Origin: Candidatus Kuenenia stuttgartensis | GTDB lineage: Bacteria; Bacteroidota; Bacteroidia; Chitinophagales; Chitinophagaceae | Direction of reading: 5' to 3' | Assembly: GCA_943330835.2 (NCBI GenBank) | Contig: CALQJH020000045.1 | Location: 1 to 9,859, forward strand | Length of the DNA: 9,859 nt | In this document: in pieces, positions 1 through 6,927 of the stretch | How positions within the stretch are numbered: position 1 is the stretch's first letter | Layout of the letters: each line of letters begins with the position of its first letter | The notes under the pieces: model-generated | The model's database searches: none | Told to the model about the DNA's origin: nothing | The model's input: the letters and a program-made list of their open reading frames with translations, nothing else | Translations under genes and position numbers: made by a program

Positions 1-172
1 CAGTTGCAGGATTGAATGCACTTAATACCGACTTGTTGGTTCCTGTGATGTCTTCCATGCCAGTACCAGCATCAAACCAGGCCTGTCCTGTTTTTGTGGT
101 GTAAATTTTGTTTTGTGCATGAATACCATTTATAGATAAAAGAGCCAATGAAAGGAAAAGAATTTTTTTCAT
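1..172 (-). CDS. Secreted protein, probably YceI-like (partial, C-terminus beyond left edge)
   Basis: Only the first 57 codons are in the window. The ATG at 172 opens a clear Sec signal peptide: Lys-Lys, a hydrophobic run (ILFLSLALL), then a likely cleavage site IHA-Q near residues 19-20. The mature start has the pattern Y-T-T-K-T-G near residues 24-29, then EDI, T-N-K-x-V, and N-P-A-T. This resembles the N-termini of periplasmic YceI-family proteins of Bacteroidota, which are lipid-binding-type beta barrels. The resemblance is from memory of the family and covers few residues, so the family call is moderate. The gene follows the OB-fold protein gene by 23 bp on the same strand and is probably the third gene of the operon started by the promoter near 1112-1142. 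Its function cannot be stated from this fragment. An unrelated exported protein remains possible. Confidence 0.6.
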   Translation of the reverse strand, partial: MKKILFLSLALLSINGIHAQNKIYTTKTGQAWFDAGTGMEDITGTNKSVLSAFNPAT

Positions 173-195
173 AGTGGTATGATTTTTAGATTTTA

Positions 196-660
196 TTAAT
201 TATTTAAAGTGCAAGTTTTTAACTGAACTATTTTGTCCGCCGAAAGCATATCCAGTCCATCGTCAGCTGCTGAATGATCACACCCATCACAACCTGAATA
301 AATCCCTTTTATATTAATGGCGTCGCCCACTTTTAGAGAGGCTTGTAGTTTTGAAAATTCAGTGCTATCAAAACTACAATTAATAGAGCGTGATACCCCC
401 GCATCAATAAATACATGTTTACTATCAACATCTATTTCTTTTATGGCGCCAGATATACCTATGTTTTTATTGATGTAAAATGAATCAACCTTTTTGAAAT
501 TGTTATCCAATTCCATAAAAAGACTGGTTGCTTTCATTTCTTTAACCGGCTTGCTATCTGCTGCAGTAGGAGACTTTTTGGTTACTTTGTAGAAAACGTA
601 CCCACCGGCAATTAAAATAATTACAAAGAGAGTCAGTACTATTTTTTTCCACGTTTTCAT
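196..660 (-). CDS. Membrane-anchored OB-fold protein of the tRNA_anti-like type
   Basis: This 154-residue protein starts at ATG 660. It has an uncleaved-looking N-terminal membrane segment (about residues 6-24, after K2 and K5-K6) followed by a short Lys-rich linker, so the rest should face the periplasm. Residues 43-148 fit the small OB-fold family known as tRNA_anti-like: an ATSLF start, a helix ending in a Tyr-x-Asn-Lys turn, I-x-I-S-G-x-I-K-E-I, a Cys-containing strand (C95), then VGDAINIKGIYSG. Members usually run from this last strand directly into a hydrophobic final strand. Here a loop with C124, D125, C127, D128, H129, D133 and D134 is inserted first, and C150 lies near the end. The gene lies 8 bp downstream of the cytochrome c lipoprotein gene and 23 bp upstream of the YceI-like gene, so co-expression is likely. 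Binding nucleic acid is not implied by the fold in this setting, and the molecular role is unknown. Confidence 0.75.
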   Translation of the reverse strand: MKTWKKIVLTLFVIILIAGGYVFYKVTKKSPTAADSKPVKEMKATSLFMELDNNFKKVDSFYINKNIGISGAIKEIDVDSKHVFIDAGVSRSINCSFDSTEFSKLQASLKVGDAINIKGIYSGCDGCDHSAADDGLDMLSADKIVQLKTCTLNN

Positions 661-668
661 AAGATTGA

Positions 669-1040
669 TTAATTGTTTTGAGCTCCGTTATCAAGCCAGC
701 ATTTTAATTTGCTTTTTTCTTCTTCTGTTAACTGAGGTGATCCAGCTTTTGGCATTTGGTTTCCTCCTCCGAAACAATCAGCTCTTATCCTTGCAGTATC
801 AATGCTAATAATTTCGCTGTAAGTTGAAATAGGATAACTTTGAGCAGTTCCCAAACTATTATGACAAGTAAGACATTTTGAACTAAATATTGATTGTATA
901 TCGCCACTATATGTTGATTGCTTTACACTGCAATCAAATTTAGGATACAGTAACTCTTCTCTATCCTTATAACAACTAGTTATAGCTACAGAAAAAATTG
1001 CTAAAAATAAAACTGATAGAATAATCTTTTTTCTGGTCAT
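669..1040 (-). CDS. Small mono-heme cytochrome c lipoprotein
   Basis: This 123-residue protein is read from the ATG at 1040. The open frame extends upstream to 1244, but the ATG at 1040 opens a proper lipoprotein signal (MTRKK, hydrophobic core, lipobox ITSC with C23), and a good promoter lies between 1112 and 1142. Heme would be attached covalently at C56-x-x-C59-H60. The likely distal ligand is M96 in a G-G-N-Q-M-P-K context, followed by the usual C-terminal helix (L-T-E-E-E-K-x-K-L-x-x-W-L-D-N-G-A). Two further cysteines, C89 and C114, flank the Met loop and could pair with each other, and C37 precedes the domain. Residues after the lipid cysteine (Y-K-D-R-E-E) resemble Bacteroidota lipoprotein export signals, so surface exposure is possible. 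It should carry electrons at the outer membrane, but the partner is unknown. It heads the operon with the OB-fold and YceI-like genes. Confidence 0.85.
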   Translation of the reverse strand: MTRKKIILSVLFLAIFSVAITSCYKDREELLYPKFDCSVKQSTYSGDIQSIFSSKCLTCHNSLGTAQSYPISTYSEIISIDTARIRADCFGGGNQMPKAGSPQLTEEEKSKLKCWLDNGAQNN

Positions 1041-1111
1041 TTTTTTTGATTCACTTATTAAAAATAAATTTCGTTTTTTTTCTTTATAAATTCTAAAAAA
1101 TACAATGGCTA

Positions 1112-1142
1112 CAAAAGTATTGAAGCATTTGTATAAAAGCAA
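1112..1142 (-). promoter_or_regulatory. Bacteroidota-type promoter for the cytochrome c / OB-fold / YceI-like operon
   Basis: On the minus strand a TTG (1142-1140) is followed after exactly 20 nt by TACTTTTG (1119-1112), a full match to the TAnnTTTG -7 element of the Bacteroidota primary sigma factor, at the normal distance from the -33 TTG. It lies wholly in the 112-bp gap between the stop of the 308-residue lipoprotein gene and the ATG at 1040. It leaves a leader of roughly 65-70 nt that is A-rich and lacks a Shine-Dalgarno sequence, as is usual in this phylum. Confidence 0.65.
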
Positions 1143-1152
1143 TGATATTTTT

Positions 1153-2079
1153 TTAGTTATTTGGGTTCCCTTGATTAACCCAGTTGGTGAAAACTCCTTG
1201 AATAAATGTATTCCAAGTAGTAGTTGTTGAAGGTGGCATATCATGATTGCCTGAAGTTGTTCTTATTGGACAACTAGTAGCAGGTGATGCGTTCGAAGTT
1301 CCTTGAATTCTTTTTAGGAATGTTAAAAGATTGCTTGACCAAGCGGTACCAGTTCCAGTACTAGTTCCAACAATATCAGAATATGTAGTCCAACTATTAG
1401 AATGACTATGACAACCAACATTAGCACGTCCACAATAGCTGTTAATTGTAGGTTTTATATCAGTTGCAAAATGAACCGTAGTAGGAGCTGGTACGCTAAT
1501 AGTAGAAGTACCTTGGCATAAATTAGCATCTTTCACAGTTATTGTATATGTTCCTATTACTAAAGCAGTAAATGTAGCAGATGATTGGAAGGTCGTTCCA
1601 TTTTTACTGTAAGTGTAAGGAGCGGCACCTCCGGATGCAGATGCAACTATGGTGCCATCATTAGAACAATTTGTTTTTGGACTGGCAGGTGTACCAGATA
1701 CATTTATTGTAGGGCAACTGGTAGAACATGCTCTTGAAAGACTATCTGTTGGTGGTATGCCTGTGCAACCAACAGGACTTGTAGATGTAACCGTTCTTAT
1801 TTGAAGATTTGATACACAATTACTCCATACACTATATGTAAATGAACAGGTAGTTGGAGGTGCTGTACAAGTTCTTGAAACACTATCTGCTGGTGGTGTG
1901 CCACCATTTGGAGTTGAAGTATAAGTTCTTGTTTCAGCTCCATTTGTACAAGCTGACCATGTGCCATAAGTAAAAACATAATTAACTAATACCGCAGGTG
2001 GTTCATGCCTGCAACTAATAATAAAATACGATGTTAGTGAAAATGCCACAAGTAGCAATAAAATGTAGTTTTTTTTCAT
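1153..2079 (-). CDS. Lipoprotein with two TSP1-like repeats, a SprB-like repeat and a cytochrome c-like domain
   Basis: This 308-residue protein starts at ATG 2079 with a lipoprotein signal: MKKN, hydrophobic core, lipobox FIISC with C23. Residues 36-71 and 80-118 are tandem repeats of the form FTYxxWSxC...RTxTST...PPxDSxSRxC, like thrombospondin type 1 modules. Residues 124-197 resemble a SprB repeat (C-S-N-D-G-T-I, A-S-G-G-A-A-P-Y-T-Y-S, G-T-Y-T-I-T-V-K-D). Residues 203-305 look like a cytochrome c domain (F-A-T-D-I-K-P start, M281 in a H-D-M-P-P loop, final helix NTFIQGVFTNWVNQGNP). Instead of CxxCH it has C216, six residues, then C223-H224. The C-terminal layout matches the downstream mono-heme lipoprotein, which supports common descent. 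The extracellular modules suggest a cell-surface or outer-membrane position. Whether heme is bound is open. It is separated from the next gene by a fresh promoter, so it may be transcribed on its own. Confidence 0.8.
   Translation of the reverse strand: MKKNYILLLLVAFSLTSYFIISCRHEPPAVLVNYVFTYGTWSACTNGAETRTYTSTPNGGTPPADSVSRTCTAPPTTCSFTYSVWSNCVSNLQIRTVTSTSPVGCTGIPPTDSLSRACSTSCPTINVSGTPASPKTNCSNDGTIVASASGGAAPYTYSKNGTTFQSSATFTALVIGTYTITVKDANLCQGTSTISVPAPTTVHFATDIKPTINSYCGRANVGCHSHSNSWTTYSDIVGTSTGTGTAWSSNLLTFLKRIQGTSNASPATSCPIRTTSGNHDMPPSTTTTWNTFIQGVFTNWVNQGNPNN
1726..1974 (-). repeat. Tandem TSP1-like protein repeats (two copies)
   Basis: Two diverged copies, coding for residues 36-71 and 80-118 of the 308-residue lipoprotein, share FTY-x-x-WS-x-C near the start, RT-x-TST in the middle and PP-x-DS-x-SR-x-C at the end. 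The second copy has an extra Cys (C105) and a few added residues between TST and PP. The similarity is at protein level. Trp-x-x-Cys and the Arg-Thr-x-Thr strand are typical of thrombospondin type 1 modules, which are normally disulfide-bonded and extracellular. Confidence 0.7.
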
Positions 2080-2360
2080 TTTTTGGTTATTTAATTAAGG
2101 TACAAATTATTAGAAAGCTGAAACTTTTTGTTGAACTTAAAAAACAATTAAGTATGCTTTTAAACAATTTTAATTAGAAATTCATAAATCGAATCATCAA
2201 GTTAATTGAAACCAAATTAGTTGTAAAATAATTGTTCCTGATTAAAATCATATTAACAAATTAAAATATATGCCCTTAGAATCTTTTTTACATCATTCAA
2301 TAGATAAAATCATACAGCATAAAAGTTGGAATGAAAAGTTTAACCCCTTCCCCCAATTTA

Positions 2361-5300
2361 TTAAAGAAGCAATAAACTAGCATTAATCCTCATCTCGGAG
2401 TTGGATAATTGTAAGGTGTAATTTCCTGAAGGCGGTGGTGATTCCAGTTTCCATTCAACCGTATTATTGGTTCCATCAAAATTATTTTTTGATGAAGCTA
2501 CTTTTTGTCCCAAATCATTATAAATCTCCATGGAATAAGTCCCCGTTGAAAGACCTGTTGCGGAAAAACGTATAATTCGATCCGCTGCAATAGGATTAGG
2601 AGAAATATGTAAACCTGGAGTTACAACGGTGCTATTTACTTTCACAATTTTGCTGTATTGATGTTCTCCATTGTTGCCAACACTTTTGAGGCGATAATAA
2701 TTATTTCCTGCAAACGGATGTTCATCCACCCAATTATACAAGGGGGTATTTACAGCATTTGTTGATCCTAATAGCACAAAATGATTCCCATCTGCTGCCC
2801 TCTCTATTTCATAATGATGGATATTGATTTCATTAGCCACATTCCAGGAAACCAAAATATTTTTTTGCTGTCTTTCTGCTCGTATATTGATAAACGTTAC
2901 TGGCACCGTTCTGGACAATTTAAAAATCAATCTGAATCTGTCGGTTGTAAAAGAGCCTGGATCATTGGTAACAGTAAAATCTATCGGCGTTAAATCAACC
3001 AAACTAACCGGCGTTTGTGCATTAAGGTAAGTATCTTCTAAATATGCTTCCAAACCTAAATCACTAATGTACTCGGGTGTAAATTGAAAACGATAATTAG
3101 CTATTTGAAGATTTGATAAATTATAAAAAATAGTATCCGTATTTAATAAGGATTCACGATTTTCAATGGCAATAAATTTTCCATTTGTTTTTATCGCAAC
3201 ATTTTCACTTGGATTGTACAATTTGAGGGCATCCCTTTCGTCTATTTGGTTGGAACTACTACTGTCATAAACATTCAACACGCCATCCATCAATGCGGTT
3301 TCCCCATTTTGAATTTTGTATAAATTATTTCTGATAGTAGGATAAGGTTTAATCACCCTGGATGCCAATCTGCTGGAATCTAATTTGTTGGTTTCGCTAA
3401 AATTTATAGAACCTGAAGCGCCAATTTTTGTATGCACAATAAACCCTTGTCCTGATTCAAGATTAGCAACACCTGAGCTATAACTCCCTGATCCTGGATT
3501 TAGAGAGAGGGACCCACTGTTTTGAATCGTGACTGTTTGATAACCTCCGACTCCATTCGTTCCACTTAGCATTGGATCCCACAAATAATAATATTGATCA
3601 AGGTTAGTGCTATTGTTTTTTATAACGTCACCAATATTAACGGCTGCAGCATAAGGATTACCAAGCGCTACAAATTTATTTCCTACCGCAGGTCCCAATG
3701 AAGAGAAGGTGATATTTCCAATATTCAATGTTCCTTTTTCTTTTATAATAGTTGAAGTTGGCGTTTGACCGAATGCAGTGACAGTTCTGTTACCTCTTAC
3801 AAAAGTCATGTATGCTTTACCGTTTTCAAAATTCAAATTAGTAGAAGATTGACCAACCCAATTATTTGTGGATGAATCCAAATACTTAATAGAAGGGCCA
3901 CTACTTACTGCATCGAAGCCATCGGTTTGCCAAGAAGAGCGATTAGACGTAATCTGAATACCATAGCCGGGATTAGGATTATTATTTGCTGACCCTCCTT
4001 CCATCCATGCTTGTCTTATCGTTTGTGCGTCATGTTTAGTAGGAGAAGAAAGTAATCGCCATGCTTTTTTCGTGCGCAAAAATCTTTCTACAGTTACCTT
4101 TCCTGTAATCGTTCCCGTACAGGGCATCAACATTGCCGTTTTTAACGAATCTGATTTAAGGGTTAAATTGTCTGAGGGAATGGATAGCGTTGTGCCTGTA
4201 CCAACAGTTAATTTATTGGCAACAGATGCTATGGCACTGCTACCGCCTGTCACGTCTATTGTTTTAGTTCCAGCTCCTGTTACTTCTATATTTTGATATG
4301 GGAAAGGTTGAATAGTTTGATTGGTTGCTTTTGCATACCGAACAATAGAATTGGCACCAAAAGTGATATTAGGAGTAGGATCTGCAAAGTTAAAAACAGT
4401 ACCAGTGCTATTAGGGGAACATTTTCCACAAGATAAACCAGCAGTATTTTGAATATTGATAATCCCATTTATAGTATCGGAAGAACCACTTAACATATTT
4501 ATTTTACAGAACGCACCTGATAGTGTTGTCGACAAGGCTGCTCCAGATGAAACGGTCAAAGATGTTTGTACCGAAGGAGATGAGTTAATGGTTAATGTAT
4601 CTACATCAATAAATAATTTTCCGAAAGTTGCGGTTGTACTGGTGCTATTTCTTGCCTGATAATGAAACTCCGATGTAGCATTTAAAGTTCCAAATGTAAA
4701 TGCTGGTGTAGCAATATCCTGATAATAAATTTTATTGCTGCCGCTTGAAGCTGAATCGATATCTATAGTTGCATTAATAAAACGAGCAGGACCTGAGGGA
4801 AAGGTAAAGCCTATGCCGGGAAAACTCTGATCTCCTATTACTAATTTAGAACCTGCTCCAGATATTTTGAAAATTGTTTTATCGGCGGGTGAAGAAACAT
4901 TCGTTGTATTGCTTATATTAGTATTATTAGCAGAATACCCATTTGTAATAATTTTAAACTTTACACCAGGGATGCCAAATGGATTGATTGGAGATGTTGT
5001 AGTACCATTTGTAAAAGCATTACTTACAATATTGTTTATGATGTCATCTTTTGAAGCAGACCAATTCCCAGGTAATGTTAGTTTTGAAGTTGTACTCCCT
5101 GTAATTCTAAAATAATAAGTTGCAATCTTTCCTTTCAAGTTAGCCGCGGTAAAAGGGCCGTTTGCTCCATAGGTATATGTTAGCGTTCCACTCTGATATC
5201 CCAAAGAATCAATTGCTGAAACTGGATTTGCAGAATACTGTTCATTTGGATAATACCTCACATAAACATTTTGTCCTGAAATTATTCCATTGGCATCAGC

Positions 5301-6704
5301 TGTTAAAGTTGCAGAAGTACCTATAGCTAGATACACACCAAAAATATCTTGTTTATATGTAGCAACAAAGAAATTATTTGTTGTGTTGAAGGTAACTACA
5401 GTACCTGCACCTAAATTAGTACCAGATACACGAAACGACTGAAAATCTGAATTGGTTAGAAATTCTGTTGCAGGAAAGATGATAGAAACTGGCGTAACCG
5501 GATCAAAATTGATGGCAGGTGAACCTGAACCAGTAATAACAAACCCATTACATGTAATAATTTTTGATGCAGCATTATTTGAAGTAAGGGATATTGTTTC
5601 GCTATAGTTACCTAATGCCAGTGAAGCTTTTAGTTTTACATAGATAGTTGCAGTGTTAATACTACCACCACTTTGTGTAATCGTAATTGGTGTAGAAACA
5701 TAGGTTCCATTAAAAGTTGCACAAATTAAAAAATTTGTTGGTGGAGTAACTACAACATTCCCTAAAAGATTAGAACCTGAAAGTGTAAAAAACTGTAATG
5801 CAGAAGGACCTGTACCAGCATAGATAAAATCATTAAGAATTGCCGAAGAAGGAGACGTAATAACTATTTCAGGTTTATTTACCGTCACTTTAAAATTGTC
5901 AAAATAAGCATTTTGATTTGGCAATGTTCCATAGTTCCATAGAAAACCAAATTTGGTCATGGCTGAATCTACAAAACTCGTATTTACAACCATTCCAAGT
6001 GTAGCACTGGAAATCAATGAAGGGTCAGGATATGGATCAGCAGTAGAATTTATACCTTCCACTTGATACATATTCCAATTGTTGCCAGCTGGGTTATAAG
6101 TAACTTTTATACTCACAATATCTTTAAAATAACTCAATACCATTCCCTTTATCAGTCTGGTACAATTACTATTTTTGATTAGCCCTCCTGAAAAACTTAT
6201 TAAATCATATGTAGTATCATTTCCTGTTTCACCCATCACCACAGCATAGCCCTTTGCAGCAGAATCTAAGGGATTACTCTTGTTGCATACAAGGATAGTT
6301 GCAATGCCATATTTTAAAGTTGATGACGAATCAAAACCGGTAAGTGAATTGATGGAAGCAGATCCTCTATCTTGACGCATATTAAAAGACCAGGTAACCA
6401 ACCCATAATTATTTCTTAATGTGGCATTCAAAACCCCTGATGTAAAGCTACTCAATGGCCCCATCAATATACCTCTTCCTGCAATGGTGCCTGAAGTGAT
6501 TTTTAATACGGAATCAGTGGGGCTGACAGATAATGGATAAATAACACCATCTCCTGTAGAGCTTGATGAATAGGAGATGGAAGGCGTTCCTCCAGGTGTA
6601 GGACTTAATCTATTGAAATTATCATAAAATGCAGTAGTAACTTGCCCAAAAACCGAAGTATTTATCAGAAAAAGAAGAAAAAATATTGAAGTGCCTAATT
6701 TCAT
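2361..6704 (-). CDS. Large multidomain secreted protein with T9SS type A sorting domain
   Basis: This 1447-residue protein is read from ATG 6704, which opens a signal peptide (MKLGTSIFFLLFLINTSVFG, then Q21). A longer frame from a TTG at 6773 would place 23 charged residues before that signal and is less likely. Residues about 22-275 look like a concanavalin/LamG-type jelly roll (starting F-Y-D-N-F-N-R, ending Y-F-D-N-F-K-V-T-V). Residues 278-388 and 396-527 are two diverged beta-sandwich repeats sharing QxFxxSGxNL. Residues about 530-865 are Ser/Thr/Asn-rich, beta-strand-like and unassigned, with C759 and C762 in a CGKC motif. From about 870 comes the VERFLRTKKAWRLLSSP segment common in Bacteroidota secreted proteins. 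Residues about 1267-1357 resemble an Fn3-like module (SWNVANE, YEIERAADG, YYRLKSV). Residues 1365-1447 are a type A sorting domain (S-P-N-P, G-T-Y-S-M-E-I-Y-N-D-L-G-Q-K-V, S-G-N-Y-T-L-Q-L). It should cross the outer membrane by T9SS and be surface-attached or released. No catalytic motif is seen; an adhesin or matrix role is a guess. Confidence 0.85.
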   Translation of the reverse strand: MKLGTSIFFLLFLINTSVFGQVTTAFYDNFNRLSPTPGGTPSISYSSSSTGDGVIYPLSVSPTDSVLKITSGTIAGRGILMGPLSSFTSGVLNATLRNNYGLVTWSFNMRQDRGSASINSLTGFDSSSTLKYGIATILVCNKSNPLDSAAKGYAVVMGETGNDTTYDLISFSGGLIKNSNCTRLIKGMVLSYFKDIVSIKVTYNPAGNNWNMYQVEGINSTADPYPDPSLISSATLGMVVNTSFVDSAMTKFGFLWNYGTLPNQNAYFDNFKVTVNKPEIVITSPSSAILNDFIYAGTGPSALQFFTLSGSNLLGNVVVTPPTNFLICATFNGTYVSTPITITQSGGSINTATIYVKLKASLALGNYSETISLTSNNAASKIITCNGFVITGSGSPAINFDPVTPVSIIFPATEFLTNSDFQSFRVSGTNLGAGTVVTFNTTNNFFVATYKQDIFGVYLAIGTSATLTADANGIISGQNVYVRYYPNEQYSANPVSAIDSLGYQSGTLTYTYGANGPFTAANLKGKIATYYFRITGSTTSKLTLPGNWSASKDDIINNIVSNAFTNGTTTSPINPFGIPGVKFKIITNGYSANNTNISNTTNVSSPADKTIFKISGAGSKLVIGDQSFPGIGFTFPSGPARFINATIDIDSASSGSNKIYYQDIATPAFTFGTLNATSEFHYQARNSTSTTATFGKLFIDVDTLTINSSPSVQTSLTVSSGAALSTTLSGAFCKINMLSGSSDTINGIINIQNTAGLSCGKCSPNSTGTVFNFADPTPNITFGANSIVRYAKATNQTIQPFPYQNIEVTGAGTKTIDVTGGSSAIASVANKLTVGTGTTLSIPSDNLTLKSDSLKTAMLMPCTGTITGKVTVERFLRTKKAWRLLSSPTKHDAQTIRQAWMEGGSANNNPNPGYGIQITSNRSSWQTDGFDAVSSGPSIKYLDSSTNNWVGQSSTNLNFENGKAYMTFVRGNRTVTAFGQTPTSTIIKEKGTLNIGNITFSSLGPAVGNKFVALGNPYAAAVNIGDVIKNNSTNLDQYYYLWDPMLSGTNGVGGYQTVTIQNSGSLSLNPGSGSYSSGVANLESGQGFIVHTKIGASGSINFSETNKLDSSRLASRVIKPYPTIRNNLYKIQNGETALMDGVLNVYDSSSSNQIDERDALKLYNPSENVAIKTNGKFIAIENRESLLNTDTIFYNLSNLQIANYRFQFTPEYISDLGLEAYLEDTYLNAQTPVSLVDLTPIDFTVTNDPGSFTTDRFRLIFKLSRTVPVTFINIRAERQQKNILVSWNVANEINIHHYEIERAADGNHFVLLGSTNAVNTPLYNWVDEHPFAGNNYYRLKSVGNNGEHQYSKIVKVNSTVVTPGLHISPNPIAADRIIRFSATGLSTGTYSMEIYNDLGQKVASSKNNFDGTNNTVEWKLESPPPSGNYTLQLSNSEMRINASLLLL

Positions 6705-6727
6705 CAATAATGGGGCTTTACGTTTTT

Positions 6728-6763
6728 CAGTAGAGAATAATAATACCAGATCATTTTCTACTG
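6728..6763 (-). promoter_or_regulatory. Imperfect inverted repeat / hairpin upstream of the T9SS protein gene
   Basis: The 14-nt arms 6728-6741 and 6750-6763 match as an inverted repeat at 12 of 14 positions around an 8-nt loop. In minus-strand RNA one of the two exceptions is a G-U wobble and the other an A-C mismatch; bases 6727 and 6764 add another pair. The structure ends about 24 nt before the preferred ATG at 6704, so it could sit in the mRNA leader or serve as a protein-binding dyad. It is not followed by a U-run on the minus strand and so is not an obvious terminator. Its function is unproven. Confidence 0.4.
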
Positions 6764-6873
6764 ATGAATCCAAATAAAATTAATCTATTTATTGTAGAAA
6801 AAAAAGCGATGGGTCAAAAAACAGCAATAAGATTCATGAAAGGAATCATGTTGTTATATCAAATTGCATCATT

Positions 6874-6900
6874 AAAAAAACCTTCCGCAAAGAAGGTTTT
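6874..6900 (-). terminator. Intrinsic terminator of the iscSUA operon
   Basis: Read on the minus strand, AAAACCTTC (6900-6892), a six-base loop, and GAAGGTTTT (6885-6877) form a perfect 9-bp stem that continues into further T residues to 6874, giving a run of seven. It lies 27 bp beyond the iscA stop. The A-run on the other side of the stem is only four long and is followed by C, so the hairpin would be weaker on the plus strand. It separates isc transcription from the large secreted-protein gene that follows on the same strand. Confidence 0.8.
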
Positions 6901-6927
6901 CAACTATTATGAAAAGCATTTAAAGCA

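Noticed and set aside
1041..1244. Upstream extension of the cytochrome c lipoprotein frame to an ATG at 1244
   Set aside because: It would bury the lipoprotein signal inside the protein, overlap the 3' end of the 308-residue gene and run through the promoter at 1112-1142. The ATG at 1040 fits all the evidence.
1797..1979. Second minus-strand frame inside the TSP1-like repeats
   Set aside because: It is the out-of-frame reading of the repeat region of the 308-residue gene; the Leu/Gln/His-rich product comes from the repeated codons.
2103..2110. ATAATTTG before the 308-residue lipoprotein gene as a -7 promoter element
   Set aside because: It departs from TAnnTTTG at both leading bases, and no TTG lies at the needed distance upstream. 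The 281-bp spacer 2080-2360 holds no better candidate that I could see.
2781..5115. Several plus-strand frames of 60-82 residues, and a 60-residue minus-strand frame at 4286-4468, opposite or within the T9SS gene
   Set aside because: All lie within the well-supported long coding region, lack family motifs, and arise from its Thr/Ser/Asn codon bias.
6705..6773. TTG start at 6773 for the T9SS protein
   Set aside because: It adds 23 charged and polar residues in front of a clear signal peptide, and TTG is a rarer start. The ATG at 6704 is preferred, though not proven.
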